From the NCBI GenBank assembly GCA_030849805.1, contig JASANZ010002094.1, forward strand, positions 1-44,760: 44,760 nt of DNA. Direction: 5' to 3'. This document shows, piece after piece, positions 18,601 through 27,500 of the stretch. The notes under the pieces were generated by a model, which searched no databases, had not been told where the DNA came from, and saw only the letters and a program-made list of their open reading frames with translations. Source of the DNA: Sergeia podlipaevii (Eukaryota > Euglenozoa > Kinetoplastea > Trypanosomatida > Trypanosomatidae). Within the stretch, counting starts at the first letter, position 1. Each line of letters starts with the position of its first letter. The position numbers were made by a program, and so were the translations under genes.

Positions 18601-19392
18601 CGTCGTCGCTCGATTGCCACCGTGGATCTCATGTACAAGGTACGTGATGACGTGCGCCAAGATCAGTTGGTCATGCAGTTGGTGACTCTCATGGACTCGC
18701 TTCTGCGACAAGACGGTCTTGACTTGTGTTTGACGCCATACCGTGTCATGGCCACTGGTCCCACCAGCGGACTTGTGGAGCTGGTGCCTGACGTGATCAC
18801 CTTCCAATCTGTACAAGGGGACGTGCTGAAGCACTTGCGCAAGTACAACCCAACTTCTGAGCGACTTGGTGAGGCCATGAACCGGTACACGCGCAGCTTC
18901 GCCGGCTATAGCGTCATCACATTTGTTCTTGGCATTGGCGATCGCCATCTTGAGAATATTCTGATTGCGCGAGATGGGCGGCTACTGCACGTTGACTTTG
19001 GCTACATCCTTGGCAATGACCCCAAGCCCTTCCCCCCTCCCATGAAAATCAATAAGGAGATGGTGGAGGTGCTGGGGGGTCCGCAGAGCCCCGGGTATCA
19101 TGAGTTTAAGCAGTACGCGTGTAGTGCGTATAATCTTCTCCGCAAGCACGCCCCGCTGTTGCTTCACACGCTGCTGCTCATGTGTCACTCGGTGAACATG
19201 CCCCAGGTGACCGGGAATGGTCTCGCCGATTCACGCGTGAATCTCCTCAAAGCTCAAGAAAGGCTGAGACTTGATCTTACCAACACCCAGGCTACCCAGT
19301 ACCTGCAGACGGTCATTGCGGATAGTGTAGGTTCTGTCTTTACACACCTGTGGGACACGCTGCACGCAGCTGCTCAGGCTACACGTGCGTAA
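15694..19392 (+). CDS. VPS34: Class III phosphatidylinositol 3-kinase VPS34
   Basis: This 1232-residue lipid kinase makes PI3P on endosomes and autophagosomes, which controls vesicle traffic and autophagy. An N-terminal C2-like region (about 1-230) contains CDVPLDASVHCDVYGPGG. The helical PIK domain covers about 465-640 (LDPLRAEDALLLWRHRGYIRRD and onward). The kinase domain starts near 865. It has the ATP-binding lysine K982 in MYKVRDDVRQDQLVMQ, the catalytic loop GIGDRHLEN (G1080-N1088; D1083, H1085) and the D1101-F1102-G1103 metal-binding motif. The lack of class I adaptor-binding and Ras-binding regions and the DRHLENIL and FGYILGNDPKP motifs favour class III. It exceeds the usual length of about 890 residues through Ser-, Ala- and Asp-rich inserts, chiefly at about 640-665, 725-835 and 880-960. 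The C-terminus ends HAAAQATRA, without the aromatic residues usual there. Confidence 0.94.
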   Translation: MTANDDLILPSLSALAVSDPFGWLKPQTTFISTSDIEDSFFSLKLMTLHIPQSQLAQTQTQAAAASCGARETENMEVPKSSLPVFSPFAVGAVLGCLVTVRLYYLDTPLTPAVQSSCAQVTMTHGQLMHATMDIDSAAVADDDMNAWANTSTTVRDEEEGVIGTCCFDELIVLPIRLCDVPLDASVHCDVYGPGGLIGGITFSPFSVMGELKSGPRLYSLRRNTTHSSSIPSPPSAPRADETEKMKEDYCHLANDEDRVTLPPWELRARCLQNGMMPSIPWLDEVTGQHLDTLRASWPSHARVSETVVDKTETRCDGKERGSAKAVGGEEVTPRSSGFLLVGLPHASVRQPIYHVSAAHEGWWRGCESTVDSSSRSCITAAPPAAVVKASSPASMSSLRATFSATPTQPFVDFHRSAARDRNVSEAAATLLAKSLYLSNLFTDGDVVPGFRERQRLEDIVRRPPIQLDPLRAEDALLLWRHRGYIRRDARFFVPFISSVEWGNKRGGRSKGSNQKNADIGNLGGTSAEAGVSSQQQSSIESQVAAALLPTWKAISLSDVLACLSASFACVLPVRQHAIRYLSLESDARLCHFMAQLVQSVQYDDAAEKELATFLLRRAVSNWEVCSTLYWAVTVEVQLDRSNIRNNNSSNGLGGDAATRQSTLTPLPAPAPPSSSSSSTPALLSLDVYEQLRLRLQETLLTERPYFLIRVRRQQGLLRCLDALERHLEKGSGDRTRRVEDGKAVLRDGSCGFAQLFSTKERGHAAAAAAAMMIGARYDAQDREGRGGVDDDNDEQEQGEAHGREPRGGNGSRSSSSAGAASLSPQSRHVTGVDPAGTVALPTHPSLFVSGVDAEAFFVFKSTTLPMRLSFVTTAETTAALARAVAATTSSAALPLEEVLAEDTETVAAAATSMSTTTVLGVVGGSPLSSASPTPPPSIAAMGDAFTALTVPAFTPIAFAQLFSHRDAVHRRRSIATVDLMYKVRDDVRQDQLVMQLVTLMDSLLRQDGLDLCLTPYRVMATGPTSGLVELVPDVITFQSVQGDVLKHLRKYNPTSERLGEAMNRYTRSFAGYSVITFVLGIGDRHLENILIARDGRLLHVDFGYILGNDPKPFPPPMKINKEMVEVLGGPQSPGYHEFKQYACSAYNLLRKHAPLLLHTLLLMCHSVNMPQVTGNGLADSRVNLLKAQERLRLDLTNTQATQYLQTVIADSVGSVFTHLWDTLHAAAQATRA

Positions 19393-19918
19393 CGTCTTTT
19401 CTCTCTCTCTCTCTGTCTGTCTGTCTGTCTGTCTGTGTGTGTATAGGCATTCACATTCGTCTTCGGGGCACTACTGACAACCATTTGCTTTTTTGTCTCT
19501 CTCTCACTCTTAATCAGCTGTAGAAGCAAGAAACTCTTTATCTACAACAACAACAATAACAACAGGCAAAAAAAAAAAAAACGATTGTTGTACATGTCAT
19601 AAGTTTATACGTACTCGTTTATCTGTGATGCCACAATTAAAAAAAACTAGAAAGAGTTGGCAGGGGGAGGGGCGGGGGAACTAAATCAAAGCCACGAATG
19701 CTTTTTTTATTTATTTTATTTTTCAAAAGAACTACTATAAATTTTTTTTTTCTGGTTCCCTCATTTTTTTTTCTTTTGACATAATGACTACGCCTCCACA
19801 ATACGTGAGAAAAAAAACAAACAAAAAAAAAGGTCAGTTGAAGCCTATAAACAAATAAAAAAAGAAAAGAAAAAGAGGAAAGAAAAACGACCCTTTCATC
19901 AAATTCGCGCAGTGAGAT
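19393..19918 (+). other. Intergenic: VPS34 3'UTR
   Basis: No gene is seen. A (CT)n run followed by (TCTG)n and (GT)n lies at about 19400-19443, right after the VPS34 stop. An (AAC)n patch near 19543-19562 and A-runs near 19567-19580 follow. A purine-rich stretch with three G-runs lies at 19662-19679, then T- and A-runs lead up to the next gene. Confidence 0.55.
19400..19443. repeat. (CT)n-(TCTG)n-(GT)n compound microsatellite
   Basis: CT units pass into about six TCTG units and then GT units within 15-50 bases of the VPS34 stop codon. Confidence 0.85.
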
Positions 19919-21001
19919 ATGGGCTACGGAGGACCACGTGTGGCTTTCTACACGCAGAACCAGTATGACAACCACACCGCCTCCATCAAGAAGGAGAACA
20001 ATGCGCGCGTGAGGGCACTCTACGAGCGTGATCAGTGGCCAGCGCAGGAGGCTGAGTATGCGAAACGCCTAGAAGAAGTCAGAGAAGCAGAGAAGACCAA
20101 GGCAGAGGCGGCGGTGCGTGAGCGGGAAGAGTTTGAAGCGGCGGCTGCGAAGCGCGCGCGCGCTGCTGCGAAGAGGAATGACGCGGGGATTTCCTTCACC
20201 AGTGATGGTCGAGTGCGCACGGCTGCGGAGATGGCGGCTATTCGAGCCCGCACGGCGCGTCTCGCGGAAATTGCGAAGCCAAAGAAGTGCCCAGATGCAA
20301 TGCACGGCGCTGGCACATACGGCTGCGTCATGCAGCCCGCCCCTCATCATCTCGTGTATCCTCAGGGCCGGAACGGTGCTGTCTACATGCCAGGCGTGGA
20401 TCGTGACCGTCGTGTGCCACAGAGGCCCAACTTATCCTGTGGGGCTGCACCTCCACCGTGGGTGGGTAGCTACAGCACTCATCATGGCGCTGCCAGCCAG
20501 CAAGCGAAGGCGCTTCGGGAGGAGCAGGCGTACTACTTGGGTGCCGGGGACCACGATGGCGATGCGGAGCTGAGAAAGTCCAAAAATGCCATGGTGAACA
20601 CGATCGCCTTGCGGCAAGCGGAGGAGCGGGCAGCAGAAGCCAAACGGCTGCGCGGGGGCGCTGACGACGATGAGAAGGACAACGCGCAAAGCGTCAACAC
20701 TTACGCCACCGACTGTGAGCAAGTTCACTCCGATGACGACGATGACGATAGCGACGTGCCTTCTGTGTTTAGCCACGGATCTTCGCTTGGCCCGATTGTG
20801 GCTACAGGGGCTCCTCACATGATGTGGACCTCCACGAAGCCAGAGGTGTCACGGCATCTTCAGTTGTACGGTGGTGCTATGACGGCACCGGCACCTAAAA
20901 AGGAGCCTATCACACCTGCGTCGGAACTGACGCTGCCTGAGTTGTCCGTGCGGATTGTACGCATGCAAGTGCCGTCTGTTGGATTGAAACCGGCGATGTG
21001 A
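19919..21001 (+). CDS. Conserved-looking hypothetical protein with N-terminal coiled coil
   Basis: I do not recognise a family in this 360-residue protein. It starts MGYGGPRVAFYTQNQYDNHT. A charged, Ala/Glu/Lys/Arg-rich helix at about 20-85 (AKRLEEVREAEKTKAEAAVRERE and onward) is a likely coiled coil. A Gly/Pro/Tyr-rich middle (about 120-185) contains KKCPDAMHGAGTYGCVMQPAPHH. A second charged helix near 215-245, an acidic run DDDDDD near 272-278, and a C-terminal stretch SELTLPELSVRIVRMQVPSVG follow. No signal peptide or membrane segment is visible. Codon use matches the neighbours and the frame is intact, so it is very likely a real gene. It sits directly before a SAXO-like axonemal gene, but neighbouring genes in trypanosomatid units are usually unrelated in function. 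Confidence 0.8.
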   Translation: MGYGGPRVAFYTQNQYDNHTASIKKENNARVRALYERDQWPAQEAEYAKRLEEVREAEKTKAEAAVREREEFEAAAAKRARAAAKRNDAGISFTSDGRVRTAAEMAAIRARTARLAEIAKPKKCPDAMHGAGTYGCVMQPAPHHLVYPQGRNGAVYMPGVDRDRRVPQRPNLSCGAAPPPWVGSYSTHHGAASQQAKALREEQAYYLGAGDHDGDAELRKSKNAMVNTIALRQAEERAAEAKRLRGGADDDEKDNAQSVNTYATDCEQVHSDDDDDDSDVPSVFSHGSSLGPIVATGAPHMMWTSTKPEVSRHLQLYGGAMTAPAPKKEPITPASELTLPELSVRIVRMQVPSVGLKPAM

Positions 21002-22108
21002 TGGGAGAGATGACAAGGAGAACTTCGATAGAGAGAGAGAAAGGCAGAAAGAGAAAGAGAGAGAAAGGCAGAGAGATAGAGAAGGAGTTCTTCTTCTTCT
21101 TTTTTTTTCTTTTTTCTTTTTTCTATCGCTGATATTTGGTTGACTTGTTGGTTTTCTGTTTTGCTTTGTTTTTCGCTCCAGCCAGTCCTTCATCATTTTG
21201 TTGATGTTGTTGCTGTTGTTGTTGCTGAGCTGATATTGTTGTTGTTTGCTTCTGTGAGGATGTAAATCACGATATATATATATACAACTTGAAAAAAAAA
21301 AAATGGATTCTAGATATGTATTGTTCTCTTTTCCAGAGTGTTGCTGATGTTTTATCAATTGCTTTTTTTTTTTCTCGTCTCTGCTGTATGTCTGCGAGAG
21401 CAAGTGCGACTTGAATGCATTTATATAGCTTTAGATATTTGCCTGCTCGCAAAAGCGCATTGCTTACTTGCATGTTAAAGTTCTATAAGTGGAGGAGGGT
21501 GTGTGTGCTGACAAGTACATCGATGTACCACATATCCTGTCATAGGTACAATCGAGGATGCAGCTGTAATGTATGGCAAGCTCTCTCTATCTCTCTCTAT
21601 ATACTGGCTCTATATATCTATATATAGATAGATAGATGTATGCACTTTGCTCTTGTTATTCACTGGTCTTTTGAAAGTAGAAGAAAGAAAAATTAAAAAT
21701 AAAAAACACATAATAACCGTCTCATGCGTTGATGATCTCATACAACGATGTTGTTGTTGGTTTATTTTTCCCTCTTGCCTGTTTGTTCACGAATGCATGC
21801 ATCTATGTATTGCTCCCTGTATGCGTGATTCTGTATACCTCCTTCCTTTCTTTTTTTCCACCATCTTTTATTGCTTTGCTGTCGACGGATTTTTTTTTTC
21901 TTCCTTTTTTTTTTCTTTCAAAAAGGTTATTGTATATATATATAATATTTTACTCCCGTACACACCGTACCATTATATACATTTTGTTTGTTTGTTTGCT
22001 TGTTTGTTTGTTTTTTCACTAGATAGAAAGAAAAAAAGTAACACACACTCACCCACATCTTTCAGGAACTTCAAGCCAGGAGGAAAGAAGAAGAGAAAGG
22101 AAAAAAAA
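21002..22108 (+). other. Intergenic spacer before the SAXO-like gene
   Basis: No gene is supported. A purine-rich (GA)n stretch (21028-21085) is followed by T/C and (TTG)n runs (21202-21245). (TA)n and GATA-type repeats lie near 21596-21637. A (TTTG)n array at 21984-22014 precedes the predicted acceptor. The reading frame of the SAXO-like gene stays open upstream to about 21647, but that part reads as low-complexity Phe/Leu/Tyr/Lys and crosses the predicted splice site. Confidence 0.55.
22021..22022 (+). promoter_or_regulatory. Predicted spliced-leader acceptor AG for the SAXO-like gene
   Basis: The (TTTG)n/T-run tract (21984-22016) ends with CACTAG, giving a leader of about 86 bases. This supports the start at 22109 and not the longer open frame. 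Inferred. Confidence 0.55.
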
Positions 22109-22906
22109 ATGACCCAGCTTCACTCCATTGCTAGCCTTGACTATGGTGATGGGCGCACCTGCGTGTGCCGTATTTGCGAATGCGGTAAGCATCAGTGTCC
22201 TGGCGTGAAGATTCCTTTTGTTGGTGAGACCACGTACAGAGATGAATACGTCCCCAAGGCGGCTGAGCGTGACCGCTCTCGCAAGCCCCGCGCTACTGTC
22301 TTCCCCACCAAAGCCGAGCCTGGGCATTTCAAGACGACCAAGCAGGAGGCGGCTGAGCTTGTGGAGGGAAAGCCGATCCGCCCTGCGGAGTCCTACAAGC
22401 CTCGCCAGGAGCTCGCCCCGCCTCTGCCTTTCGATGCGACTACTACGAACCGGGCTGACTTCCCCGGCTACATGCCCGATTACAACCGCGCCAAGCGCAA
22501 GGAACAACCCCTTCCCAAGCTCAAGGGTATCTATGACACCACCAAGGGGGCCATGGACGAGCCCGTACAGGACCTCGCCGACCGTGACGCGCTTCCCAAG
22601 CCCCCTAAGAGCTTCAAGAACGACGAGAACGTCCACCCTGACATGCCCTTTGACGGCATCACGACCTACACTGCCGAGTACCCGGCCAAGGACGTGCCAA
22701 TCAGTCGCTTCAAGCCCAAGGACGCACCCAAGCCCCTCGGCGAGAACCGCGACTTCGAAACTACCAACTCCGACGCGTACAAGGTACCCCCGATGCACAT
22801 GCGCCACATGTGCCCCGCTGCCTTCGTGCCTGAGAGGCCTTCCTCTGTGGATGGTCACATCAAACTCTCCGTGTATAACATTCCCTCCGGTGACGTCATG
22901 TACTAA
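22109..22906 (+). CDS. SAXO/MAP6-related axonemal microtubule protein
   Basis: This 265-residue protein has an N-terminal Cys cluster, C18-V-C20-R-I-C23-E-C25-GKH-Q-C30-PG, typical of SAXO (stabiliser of axonemal microtubules) proteins. Repeated Mn-like modules follow through most of the chain. They are built around the pattern P-F-x-G/A-x-T-T-Y/N-x-x-E/D-F/Y-P, as in PFVGETTYRDEYVP, PFDATTTNRADFPGY and PFDGITTYTAEYPAK, with related units FKTTKQEA, IYDTTKGAM and FETTNSDAYK. Known SAXO proteins bind and stabilise doublet microtubules of flagella, including in trypanosomes. The upstream extension of the open frame is rejected because of its composition and the splice acceptor at 22021. The ATG directly follows a run of eight A bases. 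An antisense 312-codon open frame is a shadow. Confidence 0.9.
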   Translation: MTQLHSIASLDYGDGRTCVCRICECGKHQCPGVKIPFVGETTYRDEYVPKAAERDRSRKPRATVFPTKAEPGHFKTTKQEAAELVEGKPIRPAESYKPRQELAPPLPFDATTTNRADFPGYMPDYNRAKRKEQPLPKLKGIYDTTKGAMDEPVQDLADRDALPKPPKSFKNDENVHPDMPFDGITTYTAEYPAKDVPISRFKPKDAPKPLGENRDFETTNSDAYKVPPMHMRHMCPAAFVPERPSSVDGHIKLSVYNIPSGDVMY

Positions 22907-23373
22907 GCGGCGCAAGACGACGTGGACACGGAAGCAAAAGAGGAGGAAAGTCAAGGATGCCGTCGAAGACTGTAGAAAGAAATGCATGAGAGCAAACTGG
23001 GAGAAACTGGGTTGTGGATCGCCTTCTTCCCCTCTTCTCCCCCAAATCTTTCTCTGAGACGTTACACTACTGTCGCCGCGAGGTATTAGAAAAAATTTCT
23101 TTCCTTTGCTTGCTCGTCCTTTGCCATTTTTTTTTTAATCGTCTCCTCTTGTTCTTCTTTTTTTGATAGCCTCTAGAGCAATAACTGTGTCTTTCCATGT
23201 TAGGGGGTGTACCATGGTGGTATAGTCTTTCTGGATGTTCCTATAATTTTTTTAAGGCGCCTGGATGACGTACAGTAAAAAAAAAATTATGGCTATTAGC
23301 GGTGAAGGGGGGGGTTGTTGTAGATGGTTTGTTTTTTTGTGTTAGTTGGAGGATGTGTTTGTGCGTTGTTTTG

Positions 23374-23375
<2 letters not shown>

Positions 23376-23418
<43 letters not shown>
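23376..23418. repeat. (CT)n microsatellite
   Basis: About twenty CT units with a few interruptions lie in the spacer after the SAXO-like gene. Confidence 0.9.
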
Positions 23419-23442
23419 GTTTGCAATAGTTGGGAGGAGAAA

Positions 23443-23485
23443 TAGATAAACAAAATTTTATATATAGATACATTTTGTTTATCTA
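23443..23485 (+). repeat. Perfect 14-base inverted repeat, potential RNA hairpin
   Basis: Arms TAGATAAACAAAAT (23443-23456) and ATTTTGTTTATCTA (23472-23485) are exact reverse complements with a 15-base AT-rich loop. In the transcript they could form a 14-bp stem in the spacer or 3'UTR. Confidence 0.85.
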
Positions 23486-24527
23486 CAGAGAAGTTGATGG
23501 TGTGGGGGGGAGCTGTTGTTAGAGTTTAGGCAAGAAAAAGTGCGTATGTACAATACATATATGTATACCTGTTGTTTTTTGTTGGTGGTGTTGCTGTTGT
23601 TGTTCCTGTTGCCCTCTCTTTTTCTCTATTGATTCCTTCCTTATGCTTCACTTTTTTTTTTTCTTATTTATGACAAGTTGCTTGGAAGACTATTTCTTGT
23701 TATTAAAACGCGAAACCTGGTGGCAAAGCGGAGGGAAAGAATGTAAAGAGGGATGGAAAAATAAGCATCGGAAAGGAAAGGAAAAGAATTATATATGTTG
23801 CAATTTCTCCTTGTCTGGTATGCCTTCCTGTCTTTCTTTTCTTGAAATTGGGAAGAATAGAGAGAGAAAATGAGAAGAAAACCTTGTGAGTGTTAGAGGA
23901 GTCTCTATGTACAGATACAGCTATGTTTTCTTCTATAAGAAAAAAAAAAAAGATAGATATTTTTTTTACTGCATAGCACGCTTTTTCTTTTTGTAAAGCT
24001 ACCTTGCGATATCTTGTGTGGTATATGCATTCATGAGTATATTTCAATTGAAAAGAAAGGGAGGCGGAAAAAAAAAAGAAAGAAAGAAAAGAAAGAAACA
24101 AGTACTGAAGCAGAACAATCCGCTCATCTTGGAGTACTCAATACAGAAAGGAGAAATTCTGGGTGACATCTACCCAGGCCACTCTGACACTTTCTCTTTT
24201 TCATTTCTCATATTTTCCTTTTTGCTGTTGTTGTTGTTCCCTTTGCACTTCTTTCTATATATTAACTTTCCTCTCTCTCTCTCTCTTATTATTATTATTA
24301 TTATTATCTTAATTGCCTTTATCTTTGCGTTTGCCTCCTCCCAACTTTCATGTACATGTACATAGAAAGTAGCGTGAGACACACGCACACACAAGGAACG
24401 AACGCTGCACGCATACATACACACACATATATAAATAGTAGAAGAGACTCAGAGTATCAATCAATAATTTGTTAGCATTTTTTTTTCTTGCTGTTGTTGT
24501 TGTTGTTGTTGTTTTTCTTTGAAAGGC

Positions 24528-27500
24528 ATGAGGTCGAACGGCGCTACACACATCGGCAACGACACCTTTCTTGTCGTTACACGGGACACCACCGATAATG
24601 CATTCCTGTTCACCAGTAGGTTTCCTCGGGCGGAGCAGCTAGCTAAACTGCGCCTCAACCGTCGCATCCGCCTTCTTCCTCGCTCTACACTCCACGAGGG
24701 CGATGTGGAGATGATTGAAACTCTGCGCCGCTATTGTGAGGGCAAGGAAACTGAAAAGATGTCGCAAAGCGCATCTTCCGCCACGGTATCTTCCTCCTCG
24801 TCATCATCAGAGATAGATGGCGACGATAGTCACTCTGCCTTCTCTACTCAGCCAGCTGACGGCGACTATGGTGACTGGTGCTTTGTGGAACGGCACAGCT
24901 TGCACGCCTCCGTCGACGGCCACCGAGTGGCTGCGATCAGCAACAGCGAGCGGCATCACTTTTTGATTGATCTCACCCGCACCCCCGCCACCGCCTGCGA
25001 ATTTATCACCCCAGAGCTTGTACGCTGCGTTGTGTGGCACCCAAGCGCCGCGCACTTGCTCCTCGTCCTGCTCGCAACGGGTGTCTTCGTCGCCTATGAC
25101 ACATCCGCCTCACACTTGGGTGTAGTGCTCCCACACGCGCGACGCGTAGCGTTTCGTCGTATCATCGCCGCCTACCTCGTGGCGAGTGCCAATTGCGACG
25201 CGGGAAGCGCGGAGGATGTCGAGGAGGACGGACTGAAAGAAGACGCAGGAGCTCTGTCAAGCAACCGGCAGAGCGGTGCTGCCTACGCGACGAACATGGA
25301 TGATGAGGACGAGGATCCCGCCGCTGCACCGAGAACTAGCAATGTAGACACCGAGAAGCAAAGAGCAATGCCGACGGCACAGCTGCCTGGGGAGGCGGGA
25401 AGTCGCCCACGCACAGCGGGGCTCAACTGCTATGGAGTCCCAGACGGCTCTCGCGTTCAAACGTCTGCCGTCGCCACCACCATCACCACCGCTAGCCGCA
25501 ATCGGCAGGACAGCGGGCTCTCAGACGACGATATTGACCTCGATGCCGCGGGCGCGCTAGATAGCACCGCGCGTCCCTCCACGTCTGCAGCTGCCCCACA
25601 GCGTGTCCTTCAGCACGGCCAGACTAAGGAGGCGGCCGCATCGTCTGTGCTCACGCAGGACGTGTATCACTCGTTGAGCTCTAAGCGCTCCACGCTCCTG
25701 CGGCCCCCGGAGGCTGTTGTGAGTACGCCGTGCAGCACGGCCACAAAGGACGGGAAATCGACAACGGACAAGGACAAACGATCATCATCATCATCATCAA
25801 CAGCAGCAATGAAGAAGAAGACATCGGATGTGGTTTCGCCTTCCATGTACCGCTCTTCTCTCTATCTCTCTGGTAGTGAGGAAGAAACACTAGAGGAGGA
25901 GGGGGAGTCGGCTGAGGAGAGCAAGTCACATCGTTCCACGAAGACGAGCGGCGAAAGTGCAGACATGCATTTATCGAGTTGCGCAGTCGCATTGCGGAGT
26001 GGCGCCAACGCAGAGAGTGCCCTTCAGCGCCTTGCACAGGAGCGACAGGAGGCCCACCCAACAGACGCTCTCGACCTCATTGATATGTGCGTGGCAGGAC
26101 CGACGCGCAGCATGCCTCCCACCTTACTCCTGCTCAGCAGCAGCGGCGATGTGTTCAGTGTCCGACTGGATAGCAAGTGCCTGCCCGCGCAGGGGTCTGC
26201 CGTCATACAAGATGGCAGGCTGACCATCAGTGCAGAGCAGCGCCGTGCGGAACTGGCTGAGGCCCGACGGGTGCAGCCTAAGGACGAGCCGATCGTACAC
26301 CATCTACTCAGCACTGGCTCTGCGAGCTACGACGAGGAAGCTCTCGCCATCGGGGCGTGTGAGCTCGACGAAGACACCGGCATCACGGCGGTGTGCGTAA
26401 TGTACAGTAGTGGTGTGCTGAAAGGTGCGTGGGTCGAGGAGCCCGAGCTGATTGCGCGCTCGCGAGTGCCCGTCGGCGACGACGGTGATGACGACGAGGA
26501 GCAGCGGAGTGTTGGTGGCAGCAGGAGCAGGGGGGAGAAGGACCGGAAGGACAAGGCTCTCACCGCGCCAAAGCCGATCTACACTTTTCACGTTTCTCTT
26601 GGTGCGGCCATAAAACCTCGCTCAGTGCTCTCTCCCGCTGTGCCCTCTACGACTCACACAACGCTGCTCACCATGGTGGGCAACGTGTGCCTTGTGCGGT
26701 ACGATGACGGGGACGCCTACGTAGTGGCGTTTCCGGTATGGGACTTGAAGCGAGCTGGGGGTGGCTGGAGTTACTATATGCCGCTGTGCCCAGCGCCGAA
26801 CACGCGTAAGAAGGAGTCCCTGCGGCTTCCGCTTCAGAGCATGGAGGCGGGCATCCCCGATCCGCTTGCGGTAAGGCTGCCGTACGACGTGACCGATGCG
26901 AGCGTGGCGCTTGGACTGCGTGATGTTATCATCATGCCGGAGGTGCAGCGACTCAGCGACGTGGCGGAGGAGGGGGATCATACGAATCTATTTGGCTGCG
27001 GTAATGCTACACAGTGCCGGCGTGAGTTCGCTGTTGTCGTCAGTCTTGCTCAACTGCTACGGTCGGCGGAATACGCCCTCTGTGGCGGTCTCGTCCCTAC
27101 CAACCCAAGCAACAACCGTGCGGACGGCTGCGCCGAGACTGAGCTATTTGGAAAGGCTTTAGGCAGGGCTCTTGATGGCGTGGTGGAGTGTCATCGGAAC
27201 TATCTCTGTGCTCTCCCGGAGGCGGAAGTGGACGAACGCACTGCGCTACTTGCTGCAGATGTGGAGAATGCGGTGGGTCTCATGCGAGATAGAGAGAAGG
27301 CGGCTGCAACTCGCGAAGCGGCTCTGCGCGCGCGGCTTCGGCGTGTGCAGGAGAGATCAGAGGTGTTGAAGGAGTCGACAAGCCGCTGGCGTCGCGTGCT
27401 GTTGGATGCGATTGTACACCGACGAGGGCCTGATGCCGTGTATGCGGCAAATGATAAACTTGGGGAAATCCACAAACTATTGTTGGGCTACGAGGCAGAG

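Larger units (their letters stand above)
22907..24527 (+). other. Long intergenic spacer after the SAXO-like gene
   Basis: About 1.6 kb show no supported gene. A GC-balanced tail directly after the stop (22907-23060) is probably 3'UTR. There follow a (CT)n array (23376-23418), a 14-base inverted repeat (23443-23485), (TTG)n runs near 23591-23603, and an (ATT)n run near 24287-24307 after a (CT)n patch. A TGTACATGTACA palindrome lies near 24351-24362. A T-run and a (TTG)n tract sit directly before the next ATG. Confidence 0.55.

Noticed and set aside
19662..19679. G-rich stretch after VPS34 as a quadruplex
   Set aside because: Only three G-runs are present, so it does not meet the four-run pattern.
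21647..22108. N-terminal extension of the SAXO-like gene
   Set aside because: It encodes Phe/Leu/Tyr/Lys-rich low complexity from T-runs and (TTTG)n and crosses a good splice acceptor at 22021.
22049..22987. 312-codon open frame on the - strand opposite the SAXO-like gene
   Set aside because: Shadow of codon bias; the + strand shows clear Cys and Mn-module motifs.
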